The notes under the pieces are model-generated. The model was given only the letters and a program-made list of their open reading frames with translations, was not told the DNA's origin and made no database searches. The position numbers and the translations under genes were made by a program. Shown here one piece after another: positions 25,986-35,877 of a stretch of DNA of 64,000 nt. Every line of letters begins with the position of its first letter. Position 1 is the stretch's first letter. The stretch comes from an uncultured Alistipes sp. (GTDB lineage: Bacteria > Bacteroidota > Bacteroidia > Bacteroidales > Rikenellaceae): contig CANBCZ010000004.1 of assembly GCA_947367255.1 (NCBI GenBank), positions 1 to 64,000 on the forward strand, given 5' to 3'.

Positions 25986-26885
25986 ATGAAGAAGTTACCT
26001 ATATATATATTGGTGGCTCTGGCACTCTTCTCTTGCAAGGAGCAGTACACCAAGTACTCGGATGCAGAGTATGTGATGTTTGCCGACAGCATCTCGACAA
26101 ATATGGTGCAGAAGGAGCAGAGCCGCTTTACTGTAGCTGTGTCATCGACCGTAGCGCGCAGCTATGACCGAACATTCGGCGTGGAGGTTGTCGATGCGGG
26201 CAGTAATGCCATAGAGGGCAAGCACTACCGACTGCTGACAAGCAGTGTGACAATTCCGGCAGGAAAGCTCGCGGCAGATGTTGAGGTGGAGGGTATCTAC
26301 GACAATATCGAGGCGACAGACTCGCTCGGCTTCCAGCTGCGTCTTGTGATGCCGGAGCAGTTGAAGTGGAGTCTCTATCCGAACTCGGACTGCACGAAGG
26401 TTACGATGTACAAGAGCTGTCCGTTCGACCGCAATACATTTACAGGCTATGCAGTGCTCTCGTCACTGCTGCTGCGTGACTATCCGGGCGAGAATGTATC
26501 GTTCCAGCGACTTGTCTACACAGAGGCGCACCCTACAGAGGAGAGTATGATTATCGTGCGCAGTGCCTTCTATGACGGATATGACATTACGCTGACACTC
26601 CATAGTGAGGATGCTGCCGAGCCGAGAATTACTATGGACAAGGATCAGGTGCTCTCTGATGAGGCGTCTGTATTCGGTCAGATCTTGGGCGATAACCACA
26701 TCCTTGGCGATGATAGTCCGTACTACACATCATATTTCAATACCTGCCAGCGCTTTGCTGTGCTCTGGCTCCGCGTATATGTCGAGAATCTGGGTACTAC
26801 AATCGGTACTGTGGGCAACTACTACAATGTTATCGAGTGGATCTCGGACGAGGAGGCTGACAGACTCAAACGAGAGGGACTTTAG
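25986..26885 (+). CDS. DUF4843-like surface lipoprotein
   Basis: A 299-residue lipoprotein (signal with LALFSC lipobox near residue 17) resembling the DUF4843 family often found next to SusCD pairs. Residues about 35-120 form a Calx-beta or Ig-like sandwich (FTVAVSSTVARSYDRTFGVEVVDAG ... AIEGKHYRLL ... VTIPAGKLAADVEVEGIYDN). The second part is unlike anything I can name. It starts 3 bp after susD. Known small lipoproteins in this position sit on the SusC barrel edge and may help capture substrate; that role is inferred here. Confidence 0.75.
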   Translation: MKKLPIYILVALALFSCKEQYTKYSDAEYVMFADSISTNMVQKEQSRFTVAVSSTVARSYDRTFGVEVVDAGSNAIEGKHYRLLTSSVTIPAGKLAADVEVEGIYDNIEATDSLGFQLRLVMPEQLKWSLYPNSDCTKVTMYKSCPFDRNTFTGYAVLSSLLLRDYPGENVSFQRLVYTEAHPTEESMIIVRSAFYDGYDITLTLHSEDAAEPRITMDKDQVLSDEASVFGQILGDNHILGDDSPYYTSYFNTCQRFAVLWLRVYVENLGTTIGTVGNYYNVIEWISDEEADRLKREGL

Positions 26886-26924
26886 AGATGGTTTTAAGAG
26901 ATAATAATTAAAAAAATAGATACT

Positions 26925-28874
26925 ATGAAGAGGTTTTTAACTATCATTTCACTTCTGCTCGTTGCAGCAGCTTGTACACCTACACCGACTCCGGAGCCAG
27001 AACCGGAGAAGCCGAACTTCCCTGAGGCTGTAAGTCAGGCGGTGCTTCCGGGTAGCGAATTTACCCTTAACATCGAGCCGAACTACGATTGGGAGGTGGC
27101 TCTCTCGCAGAACTCGGTTGCATATTTCTCGATCAAGGATGGCGAGAATGTATCGTACAAAGTTCGCGGTGAGGCGGGCGAGCACTCTGTCGTTATTGCA
27201 GTTGCCGACATTCAACTCTTTGACCTTGAGCCTGTTTGTGAGGTTACAATGACTATGCAGGGTCAGAGTCAGGTTATTGCAACCCTTACAATGACTGCTA
27301 CAGAGCGCGAGATGAAGATCTATCCTGTAGTACTTGAGGATGGTGCATTTGCATACTCCGCAGAGAGCGATCTGACATACGCATATCTCGATACAGAGGT
27401 TGCTGCAGAGGGTATGGCGATGATTTGGCCTGCCGAGATGTCGCTCTACTCTACACGCGTTAAGGTTGTGAGCAACTTCAACTGGATTGTAGACGGCACG
27501 CCGGAGTGGATTCTCCCTATCGAGGGCGGTACTGCGGGCGTTACAGAGCTCTGGATTAAGGGCGATGAGACAAAGTATCCGATGACTGCGCAGAGCGCAA
27601 CACTCAACTTTGTAGATGCAACAGCAACCGACAAGGTGGCTGCAACGCTGAAGATTGCAATACCTGCAGCGACAGAGATATTTGCTGTAGAGGGCTTCTC
27701 TCAGACAACAGAGTTCAACTATCAGGGTCATATCTACAGCTCGATGATTGGTGAGTATGTTGAGGGTGGTGCTATTGCATCTGTGCTCGGCGTAGATGGT
27801 TCGAACGTGGTTGCTGTTGAGTTTAGTGAGGCTGCAGGTCTTGCACAGGCAGCGCTTAATCCGCAGTGGCTTACAATTGACTATGCTGCTTGGGATACAA
27901 CAAACAGCTCTGTAATTCAGCAGCGTGCACTTACTCTGAGCGTAGCAGCAAATGAGGGTGCGGCACGTAAGGCGACTGTACTTGTACTGCCTAATGGCGT
28001 GGCTGCAGATAACATTGATTTGATCGCCCTCAATGGCGATATTGCAGATGAGTACAAGCAGTATGTAGTAACCGTAGTTGAGCAGGCGGGCGATCCCGGT
28101 TCTATTGAGATTGTCGGCGAGCAGACTATGGAGGGCAACGGTGGCAGCATCGAGCAACTTGATGGTTCACACTGGATTTTCGGTCTGTTCTCTGGCGTAA
28201 AGGCTGGTTATGATGTGCTCTACACCTCGCAGTGGGCATACGAGGATTGGTATGTGAATGTTGTTCGTCCATATACAGAGATTAAGTGCTACTCATTTGA
28301 TACTACAGGCGCTACTGTTGAGCTTTCGGGCGATACCGCGTGGATTACAACCACAGTATTTGGCACAAACTCAGAGAAGGTGCGTATCGTAATGGATAAG
28401 AGTAAGCCAACTGCAGCACCATCGCAGAACCTCAATACAGGTGACTATGAGGGTGTTGTGACCTTTGCCGACGAGAACGGTGTATTTGCGCTGATCTTCT
28501 GCCGCTACAACGAGGCTGCGGCACAGACCTCTACAGGTGTCGATTTCTACTATCCTGAATATGCTGCACAGCAGAACTCTACACTCGTAGAGCTTACCTC
28601 GGGCGAGCTCTATACAAAGTATGCCTCTTATGGCGAGAAGGTATACCACCTGACCTATACCACAGCAACTCCTAACCTCTCGATGCTTAAGGGTCTGCCA
28701 CAGGCTTGGGCTTATGTAGACGAGACAGCGGACAAGGATTGGCTTAAGTATGAGTATAGCGAGGACTACCAGATGGTCACTATGGACTCAAAGAAGGGCA
28801 ATGGCAAGACCGGTGCTCTGGTATTTGGCGAGGGTAGCGTAGTACTTATTTGTACACTCAATATTGCACAATAA
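26925..28874 (+). CDS. Surface lipoprotein, DUF5003-like, 649 aa
   Basis: Lipoprotein with signal LLLVAAACTPTPTPEPEPEKP: the Pro/Glu-rich linker after the lipid Cys is typical of surface-exposed Bacteroidota lipoproteins. Several beta-sandwich segments follow, with repeated YDWEV/FNWIVD tryptophan motifs seen in BACON-like domains (residues about 35-110 and 175-230). The best family guess is DUF5003. It lies between the SusD module and the leucine-rich repeat lipoproteins and its stop overlaps the next start (TAATG). Probably a substrate-binding accessory of the transporter. Confidence 0.65.
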   Translation: MKRFLTIISLLLVAAACTPTPTPEPEPEKPNFPEAVSQAVLPGSEFTLNIEPNYDWEVALSQNSVAYFSIKDGENVSYKVRGEAGEHSVVIAVADIQLFDLEPVCEVTMTMQGQSQVIATLTMTATEREMKIYPVVLEDGAFAYSAESDLTYAYLDTEVAAEGMAMIWPAEMSLYSTRVKVVSNFNWIVDGTPEWILPIEGGTAGVTELWIKGDETKYPMTAQSATLNFVDATATDKVAATLKIAIPAATEIFAVEGFSQTTEFNYQGHIYSSMIGEYVEGGAIASVLGVDGSNVVAVEFSEAAGLAQAALNPQWLTIDYAAWDTTNSSVIQQRALTLSVAANEGAARKATVLVLPNGVAADNIDLIALNGDIADEYKQYVVTVVEQAGDPGSIEIVGEQTMEGNGGSIEQLDGSHWIFGLFSGVKAGYDVLYTSQWAYEDWYVNVVRPYTEIKCYSFDTTGATVELSGDTAWITTTVFGTNSEKVRIVMDKSKPTAAPSQNLNTGDYEGVVTFADENGVFALIFCRYNEAAAQTSTGVDFYYPEYAAQQNSTLVELTSGELYTKYASYGEKVYHLTYTTATPNLSMLKGLPQAWAYVDETADKDWLKYEYSEDYQMVTMDSKKGNGKTGALVFGEGSVVLICTLNIAQ

Positions 28875-31516
28875 TGAAAAAACTATATTTGATACTCTCC
28901 ATACTGCTTGCAGTGGTCGGTTGTACAAAGCAGACAGAGCCTGACTACCGCAACGACAGCTATGGATATGTGCAGTTCAAGCTCTACAAGGAGGCGTCGT
29001 ATGGCACCCGCGCAGTAAAGCCGATGCTCGACTACCTTGCCGAGGCTTGTAAGGTAAAGGTCACTCTGGGCTATCAGGGAACAACTATAGCTCAGAGCCT
29101 GACTCTCCACGCAGCAGAGGGAGCTGCCGAGCTGGGTCTGCGCTCGGATAAGCTGCAGCTGCTCACAGGATGCTACGAGATGGTGGCATTTGCCCTCTAT
29201 GATACTCAGGACGAGCTGCTCTATACCGGTACTCCGGCAGTGGCAACGCAGTTTGAGGTTATCCCGGGCGGTCTTACTATGCAGGATATAACTGTAAAGG
29301 TTACAGAGCGCGGCTCGGTACGATTTACACTTAAGAAGGATATAGCGGACTTCTCCGGTGCTCCAACGCGTGCCGTAGATCGTCAGTATACTTTCGACGA
29401 GATTAAGTATGTTACCCTCACTGTGGGTAAGGTGCTTCAGTCGGGTAGTGTGACAAATCCTTTGAAGATTGAGAAGCTGCCTGCAAAATTCTCGGTGCAC
29501 TTTGACGAGGAGGATGAGTTTAGCGACAAGGAGGGTTACAGAACATCGACTATCGCTTGTGACTCGCTCGTAACACTCCCTGCGGGTAAATATCGCGTGG
29601 TGTCATACGAGACATACGACAGCTCAAAGTCGCTGCTTGAGAACAACAACTCGCCGAAGTTGTCGGAGTTTACAATCGAGGATAATGTTACTACCGATGC
29701 CGATGTGCGTGTGACACTCTATCAGAGTGACGAGTATATCAAGGACTACTACGCTCTCTACGAGATTTGGAAGAGTCTTAATGGTGAGAGCTGGTACTAT
29801 GTTGGCGAGAATTGGGCTCGTGGTGCAAACTGGGAGTTTAATAAGGATCCCGACCTGTGGGGCGATCAGCCGGGTGTGGAGCTTCACTCAAACGGTCGTG
29901 TGGCAAAGATTGACATTAGCGACTTTGCATTTAGCGGTCACCTCTCGCCAGCTATTGGTCAGCTGACCGAGCTTATTGAGCTCTATCTGGGTACTCACAA
30001 CGACGTGAATATACTCACATACGACCCAACACTTGACAGCAACCTCTCTGTTGCTGAGCGTAGTGCAACCCGTATGGAGCGCCACGGAGAGTATCTGAAG
30101 ATGGTGCACCCTGCAACGCAGTTTAGTGAGCCTTGTGCCCGCGCACTTGCAGAGAAGGGTATCTCGATTGATGCTACATCGCTCTACAACACTATGACAG
30201 AGCGTGAGATTATCGATACAAAGAGCGGTAAGCAGACTATAAAGCCGATGGATACTCTGCACGGAACACTCTGCAACGGACTCAAATCAATCCCTGCCGA
30301 GATTGGCAAGCTGCAGAAGTTACAGTACCTCTTTATCGCCAATAGCGCAATTGAGACTCTGCCAGAGGAGATTGGCAATTTGGTATCTTGTACAGATTTG
30401 GAGATTTACAACTGTCCAAACCTTACAACCTTCCCGCTGCAGATAGCTCGTCTGCCAGAGCTTGTTTCGCTCAACATTGCAAATAATGCCCAGTGGAGCT
30501 CGGAGGAGATTTTTGCAGGTTTTGAGGCGCTGACAAATGGTGCGTCAAAGGAGAAGTTGCAGATTCTCTATGCTCGTCAGAATAATCTGAAGGAGCTGCC
30601 AGAGTCATTCCGCAATATGACAAAGATTGGTCTGTTGGACCTCGCGCATAACAAGATTTCAAAGATCTATCCGCTCGGAAAGAGCGTGTCACCGGTGCAG
30701 CTCTACCTCGACTTTAACCAGCTCGAGAGTCTGCCTACAGATAGCGAGGGTTACTTCTGCGGTTATGCCGATTCGGAGAACTTCTCTGTAAAGTACAACC
30801 GATTGAAGAAGGTGCCGAATATCTTCTCGGCAAAGAGCAATTCATCGCTCGCCTCTGTAGACTTTAGTGGTAACGACATCGACGGTTTTGAGGGCGAGGA
30901 GGATGGTACTTATCGCGGTCTGAAGGTTGAGACATTTACCTTGGCGCAGAATCCGAAGCTGACAAAGTATCCGACAGCACTTGCAAAGACAAACTCGATT
31001 GTGGCATATATTATCCTTCGCGGATGTAGTATTGACGAGATTCCGGAGGGTTCGTTTGAGTATCCTAACTCGGTATATATGACATCTTTAGACCTCTCTT
31101 ACAATAAACTGAAGAAGTTGCCACGCGAGATGCGCTCGGTAAATCTGCCATATCTCTACGGTGTGGAGTTGTCGTTCAACTGCTTCGAGCACTTCCCGTT
31201 TGAGCCGCTTGATAGTTTCTACCTGACTGTCTACGGTGTTCGTAGTCAGCGTAATGAGAAGGGTGAGCGCTGTCTGAAGGAGTGGCCACAGGGTATCTTC
31301 AACCACACAGGTCTGAGAGGTCTTTACTTGGGTTCGAATGACCTGCGTAAGGTAGACGATACCATCTCTACGCTTATCTACTACCTCGATATTTCGGACA
31401 ATCCGAACATTATTTTTGACGCTTCGGATATCTGTTATGCTTGGCAGGCAGGTGTATATTTCCTCATTTATGACAAGTCGCAGACAATTCTGAACTGTGA
31501 CGCAATGCTTGAGTAG
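28874..31516 (+). CDS. Leucine-rich repeat surface lipoprotein, 880 aa
   Basis: Large surface lipoprotein with lipobox AVVGC (about residue 18). The first 270 residues are beta-rich (a DUF4458-like region). An insertion follows (YYALYEIWKSLNGESWYYVGENWARGANWEF ... HSNGRVAKIDIS), typical of the start of plant-type leucine-rich repeat arrays. At least ten repeats follow, for example LQKLQYLFIANSAIETLPEEIGNL and MTSLDLSYNKLKKLPREM. Such repeats bind proteins or peptides. The ORF track start at 28850 is replaced by the ATG at 28874, which begins a signal peptide and overlaps the previous stop by one base. Confidence 0.85.
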   Translation: MKKLYLILSILLAVVGCTKQTEPDYRNDSYGYVQFKLYKEASYGTRAVKPMLDYLAEACKVKVTLGYQGTTIAQSLTLHAAEGAAELGLRSDKLQLLTGCYEMVAFALYDTQDELLYTGTPAVATQFEVIPGGLTMQDITVKVTERGSVRFTLKKDIADFSGAPTRAVDRQYTFDEIKYVTLTVGKVLQSGSVTNPLKIEKLPAKFSVHFDEEDEFSDKEGYRTSTIACDSLVTLPAGKYRVVSYETYDSSKSLLENNNSPKLSEFTIEDNVTTDADVRVTLYQSDEYIKDYYALYEIWKSLNGESWYYVGENWARGANWEFNKDPDLWGDQPGVELHSNGRVAKIDISDFAFSGHLSPAIGQLTELIELYLGTHNDVNILTYDPTLDSNLSVAERSATRMERHGEYLKMVHPATQFSEPCARALAEKGISIDATSLYNTMTEREIIDTKSGKQTIKPMDTLHGTLCNGLKSIPAEIGKLQKLQYLFIANSAIETLPEEIGNLVSCTDLEIYNCPNLTTFPLQIARLPELVSLNIANNAQWSSEEIFAGFEALTNGASKEKLQILYARQNNLKELPESFRNMTKIGLLDLAHNKISKIYPLGKSVSPVQLYLDFNQLESLPTDSEGYFCGYADSENFSVKYNRLKKVPNIFSAKSNSSLASVDFSGNDIDGFEGEEDGTYRGLKVETFTLAQNPKLTKYPTALAKTNSIVAYIILRGCSIDEIPEGSFEYPNSVYMTSLDLSYNKLKKLPREMRSVNLPYLYGVELSFNCFEHFPFEPLDSFYLTVYGVRSQRNEKGERCLKEWPQGIFNHTGLRGLYLGSNDLRKVDDTISTLIYYLDISDNPNIIFDASDICYAWQAGVYFLIYDKSQTILNCDAMLE

Positions 31517-31517
31517 T

Positions 31518-33149
31518 ATGAAGTTGAGAAGTATTATATTTTTATCGTTGTTTGCACTCGCAGTAGGCTGTCAGAGTGACCCTACAGATGTCTTTACTAC
31601 CGAGGGTATTGAGTTCGACGTTGAGGCTACAGGTGGAACCGTTAGCCGAACTATCAAGTCGAATGCCCGCTGGATTGCATCTACAGACAATGCGTGGATT
31701 ACCGTATCTCCAGCAAACGGTAGGGGAACTACAGAGTGTAAGTTTATTGTAGACTCTGCTCTTACAACAACTGCTCGTCGTGGCGTTGTGCGTATCGAAA
31801 ATCTCGATACTTGGGAGCAGAAGGAGGTGGTAATCAACCAGAAGGGCTTTGATTATAGTATCGAGGTGGAGAATGGCGAAGTTGAGCTTGCAAACTACGA
31901 CCGTTTGGATGCTCGTTGGTTCGATGTGACTGTGCGCAGCAATGTCGATTTCGATGTCGAGATTCCGGACGATGCCGTATGGCTCAAGAGCAGTCGTCAT
32001 ACGCTCGACCTTAATCGTGGTGCCCGTCCGCGAACAACTACCGTTCGTTTTAATTGGGACATTAATACAATGCCGTCAGAGCGCCTTGCAAAGGTTGTCT
32101 TCCGTCCGAAGAGCGACGTTACACTTGCGCGTCAGGATGGGGTGAAGGTGTCACAGCAGGCGGCAGAACCGATTATCCCTGACACCCGTGCAGGTGACTC
32201 GGTTGCTCTGCTCTCGATTTCACGAACACTGCAGACTATGGCAACTTGGGATGCCTCTCAGCCGATGACAATGTGGAATGATGTTGTGCTGTGGGAAGAG
32301 GGTATGGATGGTTGTACTGCAGAGAATGTAGGTCGTGTACGCAAGGCAAACTTCTACTTCTTTAATATTAAGGAGCCGCTGCCTTATGCTATCAAGTACC
32401 TCACTGCCGCAGACGAGATCTACATCTTCGGTAACACAAACACCTTCTTGCTCAATCTTGAACTGGGAGATGATATTGCAGAGCTTACTCAGCTTAAGCG
32501 ACTTACAATCGGTAGCTATGGCCTTATTTCGTTGCCTCAGAGCCTCTCTGCACTCAAAAACTTGGAGTACCTCGATTTGGGCTCAAATAACTTTCAGAAG
32601 GTGCCAGAGGTGCTTACAAAACAGAACTTCCCTGCACTGCGTACCCTTATTCTCAATGCAAATCAGCGACACTTTGTTACCGATTTGAGTAATGTAGTAA
32701 AGGAGGATTTAGGTGGTTTTATCGACGAAGAGTCATTCCCGGAGCATCTGCTCAAGTGGGATCTGGATACGCTTATCCTCTCGGTGAACTATCTGCAGGG
32801 TCAGCTACCGACATTTGAGGATGACGATACTGTCCCTTGCTACACTCAGGAGGAGATTAATGCGGTAGATTCGCTGCCACAGATACTTGTAGACAGAAAG
32901 GTTAAGAAGGTTATGCCGTCGTGCAAGCGCTTCTCTATTAACCACAACCGTCTCTATGGCAAGCTGCCTGATTGGTTGCTCTACCACCCGGCACTCGATC
33001 TGTGGATGCCGCAGGTGCTTGTATTCCCGCAGGAGGGTAGGGCAAAGAATGGTACTCTGGCGGTCTTTGACAACGAGCCTGCAAGTATGGATTACTACTA
33101 TGATGCATATACTACAAAGAAACGACCTACAGCTGAAGAAGATGAATAA
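31518..33149 (+). CDS. BACON plus leucine-rich repeat lipoprotein
   Basis: Lipoprotein of 543 residues (lipobox ALAVGC near residue 17). Two BACON-like sandwiches come first: FDVEATGGTVSRTIKSNARWIASTDNAWITVSPANGRGTTECKF and a second ending TVRFNWDINTMPSERLAKVVFRP. A short leucine-rich repeat block follows (LTQLKRLTIGSYGLISLPQSLSALKNLEYLDLGSNNFQKVPEVL). Both parts are binding modules used at the cell surface. It is the second repeat protein in a row. The start is set at the ATG at 31518, one base after the previous stop; it overlaps the protease gene by eight bases. Confidence 0.85.
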   Translation: MKLRSIIFLSLFALAVGCQSDPTDVFTTEGIEFDVEATGGTVSRTIKSNARWIASTDNAWITVSPANGRGTTECKFIVDSALTTTARRGVVRIENLDTWEQKEVVINQKGFDYSIEVENGEVELANYDRLDARWFDVTVRSNVDFDVEIPDDAVWLKSSRHTLDLNRGARPRTTTVRFNWDINTMPSERLAKVVFRPKSDVTLARQDGVKVSQQAAEPIIPDTRAGDSVALLSISRTLQTMATWDASQPMTMWNDVVLWEEGMDGCTAENVGRVRKANFYFFNIKEPLPYAIKYLTAADEIYIFGNTNTFLLNLELGDDIAELTQLKRLTIGSYGLISLPQSLSALKNLEYLDLGSNNFQKVPEVLTKQNFPALRTLILNANQRHFVTDLSNVVKEDLGGFIDEESFPEHLLKWDLDTLILSVNYLQGQLPTFEDDDTVPCYTQEEINAVDSLPQILVDRKVKKVMPSCKRFSINHNRLYGKLPDWLLYHPALDLWMPQVLVFPQEGRAKNGTLAVFDNEPASMDYYYDAYTTKKRPTAEEDE

Positions 33150-35148
33150 GTTTTTATATATAGCGGTGTTGCTGCTTGCTGTTTCGTGCAGTGGTGACTT
33201 TAATCAGCCTCTTGAGCCGACAGAGGCACCCTATGTTGAGGGTGAGATACTCGTAAAGTTCTCGACAGATGTTGCCGAGATGATCGATGTGGCTGCTGCA
33301 GAGGGTACTTCTGTGACCCGCAGTGGCGATATTGATGTGGATGGCGTACTGAAGGCTATCGGCACCTGCTCTGTGGAGCGTGTATTCCCGATGGATGCGG
33401 CAACCGAGGCACAGACCGTAGAGAGTGGTCTGAACTTGTGGTATGTTGTCCGCTTTGACCGTAGCAAGTGCAGCACTGCCGATGTTGCGCGTCGCTTTGC
33501 AGCACTTGGCAAGGTGCAGGTAGTCGATGTAAACCGCAACATCAAGCGTGCCTACACAGGCAAGGCTACTCCGCTCTCTAAGAGCCGTCTTGAGCAGGCG
33601 CAGACAACTCGCGCAACAGTCTCGGACCCGCTACTTGCGGCGCAGTGGAACCTGATTAACAACGGCGACCAGTTTATAAAGGATGGCGTTGTAAAGTCGG
33701 TGAAGGATGCCGATGTGCAGTGTGCAGCAGCTTGGGAGCGCACTACAGGCGACAGCAGTGTCGTTGTGGCGGTGCTCGACGAGGGTATCTTTATCGACCA
33801 CCCCGATTTGAAGGCAAATATCTGGGTCAATGAGGATGAGATTGACGACAACAATACCGATGCCGACAACAACGGTTACAAGGGTGATATTCACGGATAT
33901 AACTTTGTCCACAACTCGGGTCATATTGTGAGCAACAACGCCCTTGACTCGGGTCACGGTACACACGTTGCGGGTGTTATTGCTGCGGTGAACAACAATG
34001 GCGAGGGTATCAGCTCGATTGCCGGAGGTAACGGAGGTGCCGATAGCGGCGTGAAGATTATGGTTTGTCAGATATTCTCCGGAAATACTGCCACAAGCAT
34101 CCTCTCGACCGTTCGCGCGATAAAGTATGCGGCAGATAACGGTGCGGTGGTACTCCAGTGTAGTTGGGGTTATATCTCACCAAAGGCAAACGCTTATGAT
34201 TGGGGTGAGAGTTACTTCAATACCAAAGATGAGTGGATTGCCGGCTCTCCGCTCGAGCGTGAGGCTATAGAGTACTTTACACACTATGCAGGCTCGGCAA
34301 ATGGCGCTATTGAGGGCGGTATTGCAGTCTTTGCGGGTGGTAACGAGAGTGCCCCTGCAGCGGGCTTCCCGGGTGCGGCAGATGAGTATATCTCTGTGGC
34401 TGCTACGGCTGCCGACTTTACCCCTGCGGTATATACCAACTACGGTCCGGGTACGACAATATCTGCTCCGGGTGGCGATCAGGACTACTATTTTGAGTAT
34501 GTAGACCAGGACCACCGCTACGGCGAGGTGGGTTGTATCCTCTCGACACTTCCATATCATGTGGCAGAGAGTGGCTACGGATATATGGAGGGTACATCGA
34601 TGGCTTGTCCGCACGTATCTGGCGTTGTGGCGCTGGGTATAAGCTATGCCACACAGCTGCGTCGCCACTTCAAGGCGTCGGAGTTGCAGAAGCTGTTGGT
34701 AGATACTGCAGTGCCAATTGACAGCTATATGACAGGCAAGAAGAGCTACTGCCGTTATGTTGCCGACATTGGTCCTATACAGCCTATGCAGATGAATTTG
34801 AGCGACTTCCGCGGTCAGATGGGTGCAGGACAGATTAATGCCGAGGCATTCCTTGCGGCTATTGCCGACGGTGCAGGTGCGGAGATGGTGTTCCCGAATA
34901 TCTATATCGCACTCGGCGGTTCGGTGGCTGTAAATCCTGCGCGTTACTTTGTCGGTGGTGATAGTTTGACCTATACCGTGACAGCTTCAGACAGTTCGCT
35001 TGTAGAGATTACTGCTGCCGATGGTAAGATTGTTTTCTGCGGACTTAAGAGTGGTTCGACAAAGGCGACTATCAAGGCGAGCAACGGCAAGAGCTTCGAC
35101 TTTACCGTTACCGTACGTCGTGGTGCAAACGATAACGGCTGGTTGTAA
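33142..35148 (+). CDS. Subtilisin-like (S8) serine protease lipoprotein
   Basis: Secreted, lipid-anchored subtilase of 668 residues. Lipobox LAVSC near residue 16; then a prodomain (EGEILVKFSTDVAEM ..., about 30-130) of the fervidolysin type. The peptidase domain has the triad: Asp in VVVAVLDEGIFIDHPD, His in SGHGTHVAGVIAAV, Ser in MEGTSMACPHVSGVVALG, with oxyanion Asn in FAGGNES. A C-terminal Ig-like (BIG2-type) domain begins near IYIALGGSVAVNPARYF. The upstream ORF-track start is rejected; the ATG at 33142 begins the signal. Its place in the SusCD operon suggests it cuts proteins into peptides for uptake. Confidence 0.93.
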   Translation: MNKFLYIAVLLLAVSCSGDFNQPLEPTEAPYVEGEILVKFSTDVAEMIDVAAAEGTSVTRSGDIDVDGVLKAIGTCSVERVFPMDAATEAQTVESGLNLWYVVRFDRSKCSTADVARRFAALGKVQVVDVNRNIKRAYTGKATPLSKSRLEQAQTTRATVSDPLLAAQWNLINNGDQFIKDGVVKSVKDADVQCAAAWERTTGDSSVVVAVLDEGIFIDHPDLKANIWVNEDEIDDNNTDADNNGYKGDIHGYNFVHNSGHIVSNNALDSGHGTHVAGVIAAVNNNGEGISSIAGGNGGADSGVKIMVCQIFSGNTATSILSTVRAIKYAADNGAVVLQCSWGYISPKANAYDWGESYFNTKDEWIAGSPLEREAIEYFTHYAGSANGAIEGGIAVFAGGNESAPAAGFPGAADEYISVAATAADFTPAVYTNYGPGTTISAPGGDQDYYFEYVDQDHRYGEVGCILSTLPYHVAESGYGYMEGTSMACPHVSGVVALGISYATQLRRHFKASELQKLLVDTAVPIDSYMTGKKSYCRYVADIGPIQPMQMNLSDFRGQMGAGQINAEAFLAAIADGAGAEMVFPNIYIALGGSVAVNPARYFVGGDSLTYTVTASDSSLVEITAADGKIVFCGLKSGSTKATIKASNGKSFDFTVTVRRGANDNGWL

Positions 35149-35876
35149 TGCGTAGAGCGGCTTTGGTGACACTTTTTGCCCTGCTGTGGGGTGCGGCTAT
35201 GGCGCAGTTCAAACTTGTGCCGCAGTCGAGACTCGACAGCGTGGCTAACCCGCGAACAGCACCCTCTGCACTTATTGTGGAGCAGAAGTTTGTCGATTTG
35301 GGTCGTGTGGCAGAGAGTGCAGTTGCCGAGCGCAAGATTACGATAAAAAATAGTGGCAATCGCCCAATTATGTGGAGCTGTCGTGCCACCTGTCGCTGCC
35401 TCTCGGCTACAAATGGAGCCGTAAAAGGAGGAGAGGTGTCAGAGATGTCGATGACCTTCTCCGGCAAGGGTTTCCCGGGTCCGTTCGACCATAAACTCTT
35501 TGTCTACGAGGGTGGCGATAACCAAAAGCTCGTGGCAGTTGTGCGCGTAAAAGGATATGTTATCCCCGACACCGACCGCAGTGGCGACTATCCCTATCAC
35601 TGTGCAGGGTTGTTGTTGCGTCAGCCGAGTGTCAAGTTTGACAACACGACAATTGAGCGCATAGCCTGCAAAAATGGCTCTCAAAGTGCTGTGAGGGTTA
35701 GAAAAGATGCCCTGCTATCCTCTGCGGAGATTGAGCTGAGGAGCGAGCCGGAGGTGCTACAGCCGGGAGAAGAGGGCGATTTGATTGTCACATTGAAGGG
35801 TAAAAAGAGAGAAAACCTAAAACTATATATCGATGCCGATATGGCACCACGAACAAGAGAGATAAAAATTGAGTAA
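35148..35876 (+). CDS. DUF1573-domain envelope protein
   Basis: A 242-residue exported protein (signal MRRAALVTLFALLWGAAMAQ). Residues about 40-125 match the DUF1573 Ig-like pattern: VEQKFVDLGRVAESAVAERKITIKNSGNRPIMWSCRATCRCLSA ... FVYEGGDNQKLVAVVRVKGYV. A second, weaker sandwich follows. DUF1573 proteins are common in Bacteroidota envelopes, with unknown function. It overlaps the protease stop by one base, so it is translated with it; it could support folding or anchoring of the surface complex, but that is a guess. Confidence 0.8.
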   Translation: MRRAALVTLFALLWGAAMAQFKLVPQSRLDSVANPRTAPSALIVEQKFVDLGRVAESAVAERKITIKNSGNRPIMWSCRATCRCLSATNGAVKGGEVSEMSMTFSGKGFPGPFDHKLFVYEGGDNQKLVAVVRVKGYVIPDTDRSGDYPYHCAGLLLRQPSVKFDNTTIERIACKNGSQSAVRVRKDALLSSAEIELRSEPEVLQPGEEGDLIVTLKGKKRENLKLYIDADMAPRTREIKIE

Positions 35877-35877
35877 T